Shown one piece after another: positions 22,101 to 33,010 of a stretch of DNA of 64,000 nt. The notes beneath the pieces are model-generated. The model made no database searches, was not told the DNA's origin, and saw only the letters and a list, made by a program, of their open reading frames with translations. A program made the position numbers and the translations under genes. The stretch's first letter is position 1, and every line of letters starts with the position of its first letter. The stretch covers positions 3,517,501 to 3,581,500 of the forward strand of contig NC_051104.1 of NCBI RefSeq assembly GCF_901709675.1, in the 5' to 3' direction. Source of the DNA: Syngnathus acus (taxonomy: Eukaryota; Chordata; Actinopteri; Syngnathiformes; Syngnathidae).

Positions 22101-23834
22101 TGCGAGACGACATGGCCTCGGAGGCGTACGAGGACGAGCTGGACATGGGTCGCTCGGGCTCCTACCTGAACAGCAGCATCACGTCGGCGTGGAGCGAACA
22201 CAGCCTGGACCCCGAGGACATTCGGGTGAGCTTTGGGGACGTGGCATCGGGCTTTTGCTAGCGGTGTAGCTGCTGTTGTGGCAGCGGCGTCTGAGTGCTT
22301 TGTCCTCCTCTCTAACACGCAGGAGGAGCTGAAGAAACTCTACTCCCAGCTGGAGATTTACAAGAGGAAGAAGATGCTGGCTAACAACCCCCATCTGCAG
22401 AAGAAGCGCAGCTCCAAGAAGGGCCTGGGGCGCTCCCTGATGAGGCGCATCACCGAGATCCCCGAGTCGGTCCACCGCCAGTGCAGCCGCGAGGACAAGG
22501 ACGGCGGCAACGAGCACGGCAGCAATCGCAGCAGTCTCTGCGTTCTCAAGAAAAACCCCTTTGACCAGATGCCGCACAAAGCGGCCAAGGAGGAGAGCCT
22601 GAAAAACAAAGCATTCTCCTTGAAGAAGTCACACAGCAGCTACGACCACGTCCGAGGCCTGAGCCAAGGCCCAAGCCGAGGCCCGAGCCAAGCCCCGAGC
22701 CAAAGCCCGAGTCAAGGCCTGAGCCAAGGCTCCAGCGGCTTGGCCGTCGACAAGATGGACGTGAGCGCCGCCCAAGGCTCCCTGCTCGAGGCCCTGATGG
22801 GCAAGAGGCCACTCAACAGGAAGTCCCGGGAAAGCCTGGACGCCCCCGCCGAGTTGGTGCCTCTGGTCTGTAAATCGGCCAGCGCCCACAACCTGAGCGC
22901 CGACAAAAAACCCCTCCACCCTCGAGCCTCTGTGTTGCGCAAGTCCCTCAGCGTCATCGCCACCGCCAAGGAGAGGACGTTGGGCTTGGCTGGAAAGAAC
23001 CAAAGCGATGAGGATGGGCCAGAGAGCAAAGAAGAGAGCGAGCCCAAGAACGTGGCCGCCAAAGGCAGGAACGCCAAACAGCCCGCCGAGCCGCTCAAGG
23101 GGAAAGACCTCTACGATGTCTCGGAGGTGTGTCCCTGGGAAGTGGAAGACCAGCCGACGCCTTCGGAGAGCAAGGTCCAAAAACACGTTTCCATCGCACC
23201 AGAGGAAAGCACCACCGTTCACGGGGGGGGCAGCAGGGCCAGTAAAGGCCACAAGCAGACGCCCTGGGATCAGACTCCCACTGCTGGCCGACAGTCCAAG
23301 GAAGCTCAGAGGGCCGCCACTGCCGGGCAGGAAGTCTGTCCCGGGGACGATAGCCAAAGCGGCGCAGCTTCCAAGAAACAGCCGCAACCTCCATCCAAAT
23401 CCGGAAACGCCCAAAACAATCGAGCCGAAATTTGTCCGTGGGACTTTGGAGAACAGACTTTTCCTGCAAAGGATGAGGACACGTCGCTTAAAGCCCAAGT
23501 CTGTCCCTGGGACAATCCGGCATCTCCTGAAGGCTTGCCCAGCCCTGCTGGCAGTTCCAAATCGAAGGACAAGAAGGGAAGCGGCGGCGACGACAAGAGG
23601 CAAACAAAAGCAAAGGACAAGAGCAAGTCATGGGAGAAGCGGCAGAAAGTCGCCGAGGTTTGTCCCTGGGATGCGGCCGCTCATCAGGAGGTACCCGCTG
23701 TGGAGAAACGCAAGAGCGCAAATGTCAACAAGGCCGAGGTTTGCCCCTGGGACTTTGAGGAGGCCGGTAGCCATCCCGATCCCGCAAACAAGGCCGGCGT
23801 TTGTCCCGGGGACGTCGACGACAAGACGGCGTGA
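13064..23834 (+). CDS. gpr158: GPR158, orphan class C GPCR (11 coding exons)
   Basis: Exons: 13064-13839, 15939-16044, 18537-18630, 18731-18945, 19019-19087, 20728-20837, 21308-21546, 21613-21751, 21826-21931, 22079-22225, 22323-23834. All are GT-AG and in phase, giving 1170 aa (human about 1215). A signal peptide covers residues 1-22, followed by a Cache-type ectodomain. A Cys-rich EGF-like linker includes QCSTDGWFAGTHRC and CLCRKGFY. Seven membrane segments run from about residue 370 to 620; matching blocks include FLSRTAQRIPYMT, DRWDYM and FHEPRYMA. The EAYEDELDMGRSGSYLNSS tail is close to the known family. The long last-exon tail carries repeated CPW[ED] motifs that bind G proteins and RGS7-Gbeta5 partners. 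The receptor is a neuronal, RGS-recruiting GPCR reported to sense glycine or osteocalcin. The ATG is the first in a good context and begins the signal peptide. Confidence 0.95.
13840..15938 (+). other. gpr158 intron 1
   Basis: A 2.1-kb intron. I see no coding sequence, RNA gene or recognisable transposon in it, only A/T homopolymers. It is short for this gene, whose human introns reach tens of kilobases. Confidence 0.6.
16518..16531 (-). promoter_or_regulatory. CTCF-core-like motif in gpr158 intron 2
   Basis: On the minus strand CCACTAGATGGCGG fits the degenerate CTCF core CCASYAGRKGGCRS at every position. Binding is inferred from the motif only. Confidence 0.35.
17098..17105. promoter_or_regulatory. 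Palindromic CRE in gpr158 intron 2
   Basis: Exact TGACGTCA. It is one of nine such octamers noticed in the window; function not shown. Confidence 0.25.
19088..20727 (+). other. gpr158 intron 5
   Basis: A 1.64-kb intron starting with a long (CTTT)n tract. No gene-like reading frame has a recognisable domain or splice partner. Frames here come from GC-rich but non-conserved sequence. Confidence 0.55.
19109..19182. repeat. (CTTT)n microsatellite, about 74 bp
   Basis: A nearly perfect tetranucleotide repeat 20 bp downstream of a gpr158 donor site. It is a pure polypyrimidine tract on the coding strand, close enough to the exon border to affect splicing or RNA polymerase passage. Confidence 0.95.
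22660..22733 (+). repeat. In-frame QGPSR/QAPSQ tandem repeat in the GPR158 tail
   Basis: Degenerate 12-bp units (consensus near AGCCAAGGCCCG) encode a run of about six Ser-Gln-Gly/Ala/Ser-Pro tetrapeptides at about residues 780-804 of GPR158. It sits between the conserved KKSHSSYDHVR block and the first serine-rich region. I recall no counterpart in mammalian GPR158. Confidence 0.7.
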
Positions 23835-25445
23835 CGCTCGGCCCCAACGGAGCGCCAACCTTGGACCTCAAAAAATTAATTGCGTTCCACCAGTTGCCTT
23901 CCTTTCCCGTTTGTTCTACTTTGTAGACGACACCTTTTACAAACAAGACCATCCTGAACATGACTCTCAGACCAATTATGCAACGTCTCCGCCACTTTGG
24001 GCACTCGCGCGGGCGGGGACTCGGACGAGTCGTCGTAAGGAGCTCCAAGTAGCGGAAAGGGGAGGACGAGCCCACGCCGGCCGGGCATGGCGATCGCAAA
24101 CGTTAGCCAACCGCTCACGTCTGAAGCACTTTAGCTGACTCCACCAACCCGACTCAAACAACACCTGGCCAGTGCCAAGTGGGCTTTTCCCGCATCTCAA
24201 ATGGCGCTTTTATGTCGGTGCCAAACCCTCGCCGCATCGCATTCTCTTCGACCGGGCACACGTAGCGACCGTGTGTGCCGTGGCGTGCTACAATTTCAAC
24301 CCTGCAAGCAAGCGAGCGGCGGCTCGTTCGTCTCTGCCCGCTCCCGTGTATCAGTGCTAGCTGGCGTGCCCACTCGCCACCGGGCAACGGGTCAAAAGTG
24401 AAACAAGCGAGCCCTCCCGTCATCGGCATTTTTCGTATCTGACGTTTCCATGTAGCAGAGCGCCCACTATGTCAGCCAAATTTTACTTTGTTCCATGTTA
24501 TGTATCAAAGCGTTTGATGCCGATCACTCGCGTCGTCTCAACAAGAAGCCGGAAAGGCTGCTGCAAATTTACCACTCATCCATCATTGGCAACGTTTCAC
24601 ATTGACGACCCTAAGCCAACAAAATGGCTAGCTAGATAGCTACACATTTTTGGATATTTCCAATCAAACACTCGCTGTCTCCTGCCAAGTATTTTCCGTG
24701 CGGCCAAACTAATCTTTAAGCCTCGGTTCGGATCGGTCCAGAGTGCGCGTTCGTTTTTTGGAGGGGTCTTTAGAAGAAGCACTGCCACGTTGACTTGTAC
24801 TGCCCCGGCCGGTGATGACGACCAGTCAGCTCCAAGTTTGAAAAGGAGTTGGCCTATTCTCTTGACTTTTATGCTTAGGATGCGCCATCTGCGCCTCGTT
24901 GAGGGTCACTCTGACCAAAAATTGCATGGTAAGCGCTTCAGAGAAAAGGAAACAAATTGCGTCTTTGACCTGCTGTGTTTCCAGACGAGAGGGAATAAGA
25001 GCGCAATGTTCTGTCTTGACGTGATGAAAGCGTGCACGCTCACACACATGCGCACGCCTCCACTTCTCTCGTAGCTCCCCGGTCACCAATCAGAGCCGAG
25101 AACCCCGGCGGCAATGGAAACCGCCTCCTCTTCCTCGTGTATTCCTCCTATACACTGCTGTAACGTTGTAAATCTCGTGGCTTCTGCATGAATTTGAGAA
25201 ATTAGTCGGACCAACGTTTCACTGCCCTGGATAGAACAACATCAGATGTTTATGGACTGTTACGAGTTGTTTAGCGCCTGATTGTGTCTCTGACCCGCCC
25301 GCCGTAATACGTGCTTGTTCTGACGACGACAAGCTTATAGCGTCCGTATATGACAAAACTTTGGTAGATTTCTATTGTGTTCGATTGTGATAGCATGTAC
25401 ATAAAAAGATACCTCCTCTGCAATAAATATTTCTATAAAAAGACG
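23835..25445 (+). other. gpr158 3'UTR
   Basis: About 1.6 kb of non-coding sequence between the stop codon and a good AATAAA. No second gene is visible. The end is inferred from the hexamer position just before the (GATA)n tract. Confidence 0.5.
25422..25427 (+). terminator. Candidate poly(A) signal AATAAA of gpr158
   Basis: A canonical hexamer in AT-rich context followed by TTCTATAAAAAG. It is the best 3' end candidate downstream of the gpr158 stop. Confidence 0.5.
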
Positions 25446-25479
25446 TACGCTGTTCTGCATCTTTGTACACGAACAAAAA

Positions 25480-25607
<128 letters not shown>

Positions 25608-27240
25608 TATATATGTATAGTACCTAAGTATTGTATGTAAACTATGTTTGTATGGGTATAGGCAGAGACTGAATGAATGACAAAAATCCATGTTACCAAC
25701 AACCTCTTGTTTTCGTTTCTTTTTAGCTGCAGTAAATGAGGAGGCGTCTGGCGGCCATCTTTGTAGTCTTTCTTCGCCATACTCGTTCTTGAGCTCGTAT
25801 TTCCTGCAAGCGTTTGAAGCTGGCACGCGCGCATGCACAGTCGGTGAGTCATGACTGTGTCATTTAGTGAGGGTGGGAGTGGGTGACTCATAAAAGATGT
25901 GCGTGGGGTATTGGGGTGGGGGCTGGGGAGAGAGGGTTGGGCGGGGGGCAGCACCTGGTGGGAGGGGGAGCATTTGTTTGAGCTTGTGTGTCAGGCACAT
26001 CTGAGATTCTAGCTTTGTAGTTGCTGGTACTTCCTGAAAATAAAAAGTTCCAATCAGGTCTGCGATTGCTAATTGGCCTGTTTCCAAAATGATGGTGGAA
26101 ACCAGCTCGCCAACATTTGCGCTCAGGCTAAAGCACTGACAGTGTTTCTTTGACGCCACCAGACGGCGCCAAAGAAACAATTAAGTGAGACAAAGTAGTC
26201 CTTTGCCACCATCTTGTGGCAGCTATTGGTAATTACAGAGATGTGTAAAGCGTTTCGATTAAAAAATGTTCTAACGATGATCTGTGATGTTACAAAATCA
26301 TAATGCTATGATAACAAAGTCGTAATGCTCCGATAAAAAGTGTCACAAAAACAAACGCAGAATGATAGCATAGAATTTTTTTTTTTAATTTTTCGAGAAG
26401 AAAGTTGTCACATATATGTGATAATTCGTATACGTTTAACATGTACAGTGTCACTACGTGTCGATGAAACTGTTGTAAGGTTACGCTAACAAAAATAGGT
26501 CGCAATGCTCTGAGGACAAATTTGAAGGTCGGGAGTAGTTATCCCAAAATAAAATAATCCAGTCCAGACAATTTGGTTACTGACTTGTCACAAGTGCGCA
26601 CGAATCCTGCAGGGACACACACCCCAAGGCCGTGATGACACACCACTCAAGTGTTCATTCAGAAAAAGGAAACAACAAAAAAAAAGCTCTTTGCTCTGAC
26701 GTCAGTAGCCTTCATCAGCTAATTTTAGGAACATGCTAACCGTTTCGTCTCCTCTGGCTGCACACTGACTGCAGGTTGATGGACACCAAGTGATTCAATT
26801 AAGTCTGTCCTTCATCATGGAAAACTAAACTTATTTTGTGTAAACAATCAAAAGCATAAACTATTTATATTCCGTTTATAGCGTTTTAATAGAAAATAGA
26901 AAAGACAAAAAAATCGATATTGAATTTCCAACGTGCTGTTAACATCCACTAGATGTAAATGTTCGTTTACATTATTACATTTTTTAGAAACCTGTTTTTA
27001 AGTTATTCATATGGATGGGATTTTTTTATCTACTTTGTTAACAGTAGCTTCATTTTATTTATAATTATTAAAATCAATTTTATTTCGTCACCATACATAA
27101 TAACACCAATGACATTTAAATTTTGTGAAATATATGTTATATTATTTATGATACGATCAATAATAATGATAATGCTAACAATACACTTGTATTTCTAATT
27201 TACTTTTATTTTTTATTAAAATAGTTGTGCTCCGAGAGTA
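25608..27240. other. Intergenic stretch between gpr158 and the annexin gene
   Basis: No coding or RNA gene was recognised. The last 400 bp before the annexin promoter are very AT-rich. It holds a perfect CRE at 26697-26704 and two CCACCA/CCATCTTGTGG words resembling degenerate CTCF motifs. Confidence 0.6.
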
Positions 27241-27268
27241 CAAACAGTTAACTTGTCCCAGTGCGTGA

Positions 27269-27276
27269 TGACGTCA
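27269..27276. promoter_or_regulatory. Perfect palindromic CRE in the anxa13-like promoter
   Basis: TGACGTCA lies 99 bp upstream of the annexin start codon, an ideal distance for a proximal promoter element. A second copy is at 26697-26704. Together they suggest cAMP/CREB or ATF control of this annexin, an inference from motif and spacing. Confidence 0.45.
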
Positions 27277-27374
27277 GACGCTGTCTCCTTTTTCCCTTCT
27301 TGGATCGGACTGGACGAGCCTGCACTTGTTCCCACGAACATCGATCATCACCAGCCAAACTCCCAATTCGAATC

Positions 27375-29793
27375 ATGGGAAACTGCCAGGTCGGTGTTGT
27401 TCGCCATCAAATCTTGGCAATTGCCTGCCATATTTTTTTTCTCTAGTGTTAATAAAAATCGCAAACGTTCTTATTCCCGCATACATCAATACAAAACAAG
27501 ACAAAGCACATGTGTTTTGCCACATTTGGCGCTGGATTGTCTCCATTTGCCTTTTCTGTTCATTTTAGTTGAATTCTACCGACGTTTTAGTGGAGCGGCA
27601 GGCCACGCCCATGCGCAATTCATGGCAGCGCCGTTACGTGCACTGCAAGGGGGGGCGTGATACCTTCACGGTCACTGGACTCCTGCAGTTCACCACAAGC
27701 AAGCGCCATTTATGGTGCACAAAATCGCTGGTAAAAACCAGATCAACATTTGTACTCTAAATGGAAAAAAGTAGCCCAGAACATTCTGAAGGTGACCAAA
27801 GAAATGAGATGACTAAGTGGTGGTCAATACTGCAAGATGAGAGCCGAGTCTAGCGGCATAGCACACTTGTGCTTGTTTAGAACTACAGGCCTGGAATTTT
27901 TCCAGCCGGGCTTGGTGGTCTCTCCTCCCCCCTCGCGTGCCTCTCATGAGCCATTCTGTTAATTGGATGATTTAAATAGGATTTTCAGAAAAACAACGTG
28001 TGATCTTGACATGAGAAATAATGTTGGCCTCCTCCCTTTGCATCGGTTTCAGCTCGGTAGCTTGAATCCATATACCTTTGTTGCATTTTCCAAAAAATTG
28101 TCAAAGAATGATTGCAAAAATGTCCACCCCTGTCTCGTGTTTGCAGCCCACCATCGTGCCCTACGAGGACTTTGATGCCCTGGCTGACGTCAAGGTCATC
28201 CGAAAAGCCTGCAAGGGACTCGGTAAGCAAGCCAGCCGCTTCTGGGCCGCCGCCTCTTGGCCGCCGATGACCAGCCTCCGTTTGCAGGCACCGACGAGCA
28301 GGCCATCATCGACATCCTGGCCAACCGCAGCTCGGACCAGCGTCAGCAAATCAAGCAGGCCTACTTTGACAAGTACGACGACGTGAGTCGCGCGCCTTTG
28401 GCTGTTGTCAGACCCTTTCTGCAACCCGCTTCAAATTTGGCTGATGGGCAAGATGTTTGTTTTGGCGTAGGAGCTGGCGGACAAGCTCAAGAGCGAGTTG
28501 TCAGGGAACTTTGAGAAGGCGATCCTGGCCATGCTGGACCTGCCTATCATCTACGCCGTCAAGGAGCTGAGGAGGGCCATGAAGGGGGCGGGCACCGACG
28601 AGGACGTGCTGGTGGAGCTCCTGTGCAGCGCCACCAATTCCGTCAGTGGCTTTGAGTTGGCCAACAAAAAACGGGCGCGTGGTTCGATGGCCTCGTTCTC
28701 ATTGGCCGACGTCTGTTTTTGCAGGACATTGCCATGTTCAGGGAGTGCTACTCTCAAGGTACGGCCGAATGTCGCGCTTTGAACCCTTACGGTTGTTTTC
28801 ATCATGTCTGCATTGTCAGTGCACGAACGCGATCTGGACGCTGACATCGAGGGCGACACGAGCGGCGACGTGAGGAACCTTCTCATGGCTCTCATGCAGG
28901 TGACTCCACGCCCAAAACACCTCCTCATGTTTCTAGTTGTCATCGTGGCGATCTCGCATCACAGCGCTAGCAGTTTGCTAAGGTCACGCAAAGGTCGGCT
29001 TTCGCAGGGTATCCGGGACGAGAGCTACGAGGTGGACGAGGAGCTGGCGGAGCAAGACGCCGCCGATCTCTTTGAGGTGACCTCCGTTGCCTAGAATCGG
29101 AATTTTGTGACGCGGGTCGACTCCGACACGCTTGTGTTCCGCACGCAGGCGGGTGAGGGTTGCTTCGGGACTGACGAGTCCATCTTCACTTCCATTCTGG
29201 CCTCCAGGAACTACCTGCAGCTCCAGGCCACCTTCAAGATGTACGAGCAGGTGAGTTCCTCCCGAGTCTCTTTTTTTGCCACTCGACATTTTGTTTTGGC
29301 TTTCAACTCACACATGCGGTATGACGACTCGAGTGCTGATTTGTTTTCCCGCAGCTGTCCGGCACGGAAATCCTGGATGCCATCGAGAACGAAACTTCGG
29401 GAACGCTGAAGAGATGCTACGTGGCTCTGGGTGAGTTTGTGACGTCGGACGGTTGCGAGACAAAGAAACGAAACGCGTCCTTCTCGGTCACCCTACAGTG
29501 AGAGTCGCCAAGAACCCGCAGCTCTACTTTGCCAGACGTTTGAATGACGCCATGAAGGGGGCGGGGACTGACGAGGACACGCTCATACGCATCGTCGTGT
29601 GCCGCTCAGAGGTGAAACCTTTGTTTTGGTTGTGAGGTGGCATCAAGTCAAACAAAAATCTACTGTCGCGCAGTACGACCTGGAGACCATCAAGGAAATG
29701 TACCTGGAGAAGTACGACGTGTCCCTGAAGGATGCGCTGAGGGACGAGTGCAGCGGCGACTTCAAGCGTCTCCTCCTGGCCATCTGCCACTGA
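27375..29793 (+). CDS. anxa13: Annexin A13-like protein (11 coding exons)
   Basis: Exons: 27375-27389, 28147-28222, 28288-28382, 28471-28641, 28725-28758, 28820-28899, 29008-29076, 29149-29250, 29355-29430, 29499-29611, 29674-29793. All are GT-AG and in phase. The product is 316 aa, the length of the short human ANXA13 isoform. It has four annexin repeats; type II Ca2+ loops are visible as [22 protein letters not shown] and KGAGTDE. Each has the usual acidic cap further on (for example [20 protein letters not shown] in repeat 4). The tiny first exon encodes MGNCQ, so Gly2 could be N-myristoylated as in ANXA13, with Cys4 available for palmitoylation. The family binds acidic membranes in a Ca2+-dependent way and acts in apical epithelial trafficking. 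The start is the only in-frame ATG giving this N-terminus, and exon 1 joins exon 2 in phase 0. Confidence 0.93.
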
Positions 29794-29827
29794 GTACGTG
29801 TCCGCTCCTTGGACTTGAGCTTGCTTC

Positions 29828-29954
29828 TTGTCTGTCTCGAACCTTCTTTGAGTCAATCTTTACGAACCCACAGGTCACTTTTTAAACACTTTTGTCTGCC
29901 TCGAACCCTACTTGAGTTAATCTTTACAAACCCACGAGTCACTTTTTAAACACT
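29828..29954 (+). repeat. 64-bp tandem duplication in the annexin 3'UTR
   Basis: Two adjacent copies, 29828-29890 and about 29892-29954, both run from TTGTCTG to the ACTTTTTAAACACT end with about eight differences. The first begins 35 bp after the stop codon. The period is about 64 bp. Confidence 0.85.
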
Positions 29955-30397
29955 TTCTGCGCTCCTTTGGTCAGGTTCAAGCGGCGGAACGGCAAACAGA
30001 TGTTGTTTTGTGAACACACTGTGCTGAACTTTGCATTCAAAAATGCAACTGTGAAGTAAAAATGGAAAATGGAGATTTTGTCGACATTGACCCTAAGTGC
30101 TTCTGACCGTTCGTGAAGATTTATTCAAAGCTAACAAAAAATAACGACTTGACAGACATAACTACACCTCATCTTATATTGTATTTTTTTTAATACTACA
30201 TGACTAACAGATAGTGTTAAATGAATACATTTCATCACTGTATAGGAAGAGTACAGACCATTCGAATGATGTGATATGATGCGTTCATGTACCAGTTGTG
30301 TCAAACGTTCAGAGATGACAATATAAGTGGTTGATTTCGGCTTAGTCCAATTATTTCACTTTGTTTGCCTTGATGTTGCCAAGAAAGTGTAGCAGAA

Positions 30398-30403
30398 AAT
30401 AAA
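30398..30403 (+). terminator. Candidate poly(A) signal AATAAA of the annexin gene
   Basis: A canonical hexamer about 600 bp after the stop codon, in sequence AGAAAATAAAAG. The region past it has no annexin-related sequence. Confidence 0.5.
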
Positions 30404-30619
30404 AGTTACCTCGAATGGATTGCCCTCATTTTCTTTCTTCTCAAACGTGCCACCTGAGTCCTCGTCCGTGAAGGCAGCGCCGCTGTGGCTTGGAGGCTAA
30501 ATGTCTTGTTGTGCAACGTTCATAATGTGGAAATATGGGACATTTCGCACCACAGAAATCATTTTTATGCTTTCGTTATTTATCATTGAAGCCAACAAAG
30601 TGTGCAGTATTTAAAACAG

Positions 30620-30633
30620 CCAGCAGGTGGCGG
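30620..30633 (+). promoter_or_regulatory. CTCF-core-like motif between anxa13 and myo3a
   Basis: CCAGCAGGTGGCGG matches the CTCF core CCASYAGRKGGCRS at all positions. It lies between two unrelated genes, a position where an insulator would make sense. Inferred from the motif alone. Confidence 0.35.
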
Positions 30634-30707
30634 TACACACAAGTGTGTTGCTTTCTGGCCTTCCGTCTAAAATGGCGGGTTTCCGTTTGATTGTCGTGTT
30701 TCTTTAG

Positions 30708-30923
30708 ATGAGCGAAACGGCTTTGAAAAGACACCCAACGGAGGTAACGATGAAAAAGTTCTCCAGCTTTACATTTCGTTTTACAATGGAGGATTACATA
30801 TGCAAACTCAAACGATTTTCAACTATGGATTTTTTGTCGAAGCAGGAGGTCATCAGTAAAGGAAGACCAATTCCGGAGTTAAAAGGTTTGATTCGGACTT
30901 TGGAACAGATTCCATTTGCTTGA
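30708..30923 (+). CDS. Small 71-aa open frame of unknown function (doubtful)
   Basis: This frame starts MSETALKRHPTEV and ends EQIPFA. It is Lys/Phe-rich, with no signal peptide or known domain. I do not recognise it. It is noted because the sequence 15-55 bp upstream carries GCCTTCCG (ETS-like) and AAAATGGCGGG (YY1-like) words, the pair typical of TATA-less vertebrate promoters, and a possible splice acceptor TTTCTTTAG directly precedes the ATG. It could be a small gene, an exon of a longer gene, or chance. Nothing in the flanks supports a larger coding structure. Confidence 0.2.
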   Translation: MSETALKRHPTEVTMKKFSSFTFRFTMEDYICKLKRFSTMDFLSKQEVISKGRPIPELKGLIRTLEQIPFA

Positions 30924-31074
30924 GTGTTTTTATGTGTGAAGACTGTTAATATGTGATTTTATTTAAAATAGTTCAAATCAAATATTGAATAAGCTATTCT
31001 AGAGCAGCGTTCACTAACCTTTTTTTATGACACGGTTAGTTGTCGGACAAATTTTAACGGAGGGGGGGGGGGGG

Positions 31075-31082
31075 TGACGTCA
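31075..31082. promoter_or_regulatory. Palindromic CRE next to a G-run
   Basis: Exact TGACGTCA directly after a run of guanines. No gene start is visible nearby. Confidence 0.2.
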
Positions 31083-32900
31083 GTGCCTCCCCAGTCATGA
31101 ATTAGAATTTGGGAATTATGAAGTCAGAATTACTCAAATGTTTTAGGTAACATATTCAGCGAAACTAGTTTTCAGTGGTTTCTTTTCTTTTGTAACATTC
31201 CGCACTTTTGTACATTACACTAAAAATTGTGTTATATTGTGTGTTATATTGTGTTAGGTTATATCGTAATTATTAAATGTTTAATCACAAACGCTTTGAA
31301 TGCAAATGTCTATTTAGTCTTCCTTATGCCAGCATTGCCTTCCCACAGCTTGCCTTTTTCTTTTTCTTTCTTTTTGAGGCCATCATGGTGACACCCGTAC
31401 ACAAGTCAGCTGTGTCAACATTGTCTAGGCCCAAGCAACCCGCCCCCCACCCACCACCCAAAATAAGCACCCCCACTGTTGTCTGTGATGTGAACCCATT
31501 CCGTCACGTCTCATCACCTCGCCATCATCAGCCATGATGGTGCTTGTGAGGGGGAGATATTTTTGGTGGTGGTGGTGGGGGGGAGGTGTCCCTCTTGATG
31601 GCCAGGGGGGACAGGTGCATGCTGGTCCTCTCAGCGAGAGGGGGGAGGCAGCTTGGATGTAAAGAGGCAGTGTATTTTAGGCGATGACAAGTGCTCTTGA
31701 TGGTGAAAAGGCTCCAGGTTGGACTCCAATGACCCAAATGAGGGGAAAGGAAGCCAGCCCCCATTTGACAAACTGATCTCAGATCAGCTCGGACTCCACT
31801 TTGTGATTGCAGGTGCCCAGCTACACAAATCCAATTTCCTCCTCCTCCTCCTCATCCTGACCTTGACAAAAAAAGCATCTGCGCAGCTCACCAAATGTGC
31901 CGAGCGTACGTTTTGTACTTGTTATCTTGGCTACATCGCGTGAGACAATTTACAGAGCCTTGCAATATTGAGCGATTATTTTTCCTCTAGGGCTTAAAAT
32001 ATTCCTTCATGACCCAGATAGTTAGAATACTTTAAAATATGCCAAATTGTAGCATAATTGCACAAGTCATATTACAATGTTTTTTGCAAACAAGAAACTT
32101 TCTAGGCACACACATTGGTATCTAATTTATTGCTATTATAACAAAAACTTCAACCAGATGGGTGGACAAGTAAGCCAAAGGAAAAAAGGCAATAATAAAT
32201 ACCAACGTGTGGCCTAAATATTTTTTATTTATTTATTTGATTTCAATTGTGCTCTGCTGCAAATATGCGTCCAATAATTACTAAGCACACCTTTCCAATT
32301 GGTTTTAGCATATAACACAAGCAAAAAGCGGAGGATGCTAGTCGCCCTCACCGAAAATGTTTGGCCGGGCATGGAGAAAAATCACGGTGCAGAAATAATC
32401 CTCACCAAACAGATCGATCTGTTTAACGATAAAAACAAAGAGGCGTGGCTAATGCTAATCTCGTAAAGGTCCGGAGGTGGTCCCTTCAGTTTCCCGATCT
32501 CCGTCTGCCTCGCGTTGATAACAGATTATCATCGGAGGCCGGGAGGGGGGGCGTACGGGGGTTTCATGGGGGGGGGGGTCAGGTGACGTCTGTACGACTG
32601 TGATTGCAAGTCACATTGCAGAGACACCCGATTATTGTCGTGACAAATAAATCCTCCTCGTTCACGTGCTGGTACGCGGCTGACGTCCGCAAAGACGACT
32701 CCACCCTCGACCACTGCGCGTGTGACGTGAGCGAGCGTGCGTCACAATGCGCTGCGTGATGGAGGAATTTGGAAAAAAGAGAAAGGCCTAAAAATAACCC
32801 ATGCAGGCAAAAAGTAGGCAGTGCACGGCTGCAGCCGTTTCACAACCAAAAGCTCGCGCGGTGCTCGGACGTTCTTCACCCCCTGCGGAGAACGACTAAT

Positions 32901-32923
32901 ATTTTTTTTTTTTTTTTTTGAGA

Positions 32924-33008
<85 letters not shown>
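32901..33008. repeat. Poly-T followed by (CA)n microsatellite
   Basis: A T-run of about 18 is followed by about 42 CA units. The CA tract abuts a tRNA-like repeat that carries a transposon insertion. The same (CA)n plus tRNA-like order recurs at 59.28-59.36 kb. Confidence 0.9.

Positions 33009-33010
<2 letters not shown>

Noticed and set aside
22629-23603. Long minus-strand open frame of 324 codons
   Set aside because: It is the antisense of the GPR158 last exon. The GC-rich, repeat-rich coding strand keeps the opposite frame open; no domain and no splice support.
27253-27660. 135-codon frame across annexin exon 1
   Set aside because: It is in a different frame from MGNCQ and reads through the donor. 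It contains no annexin or other domain.
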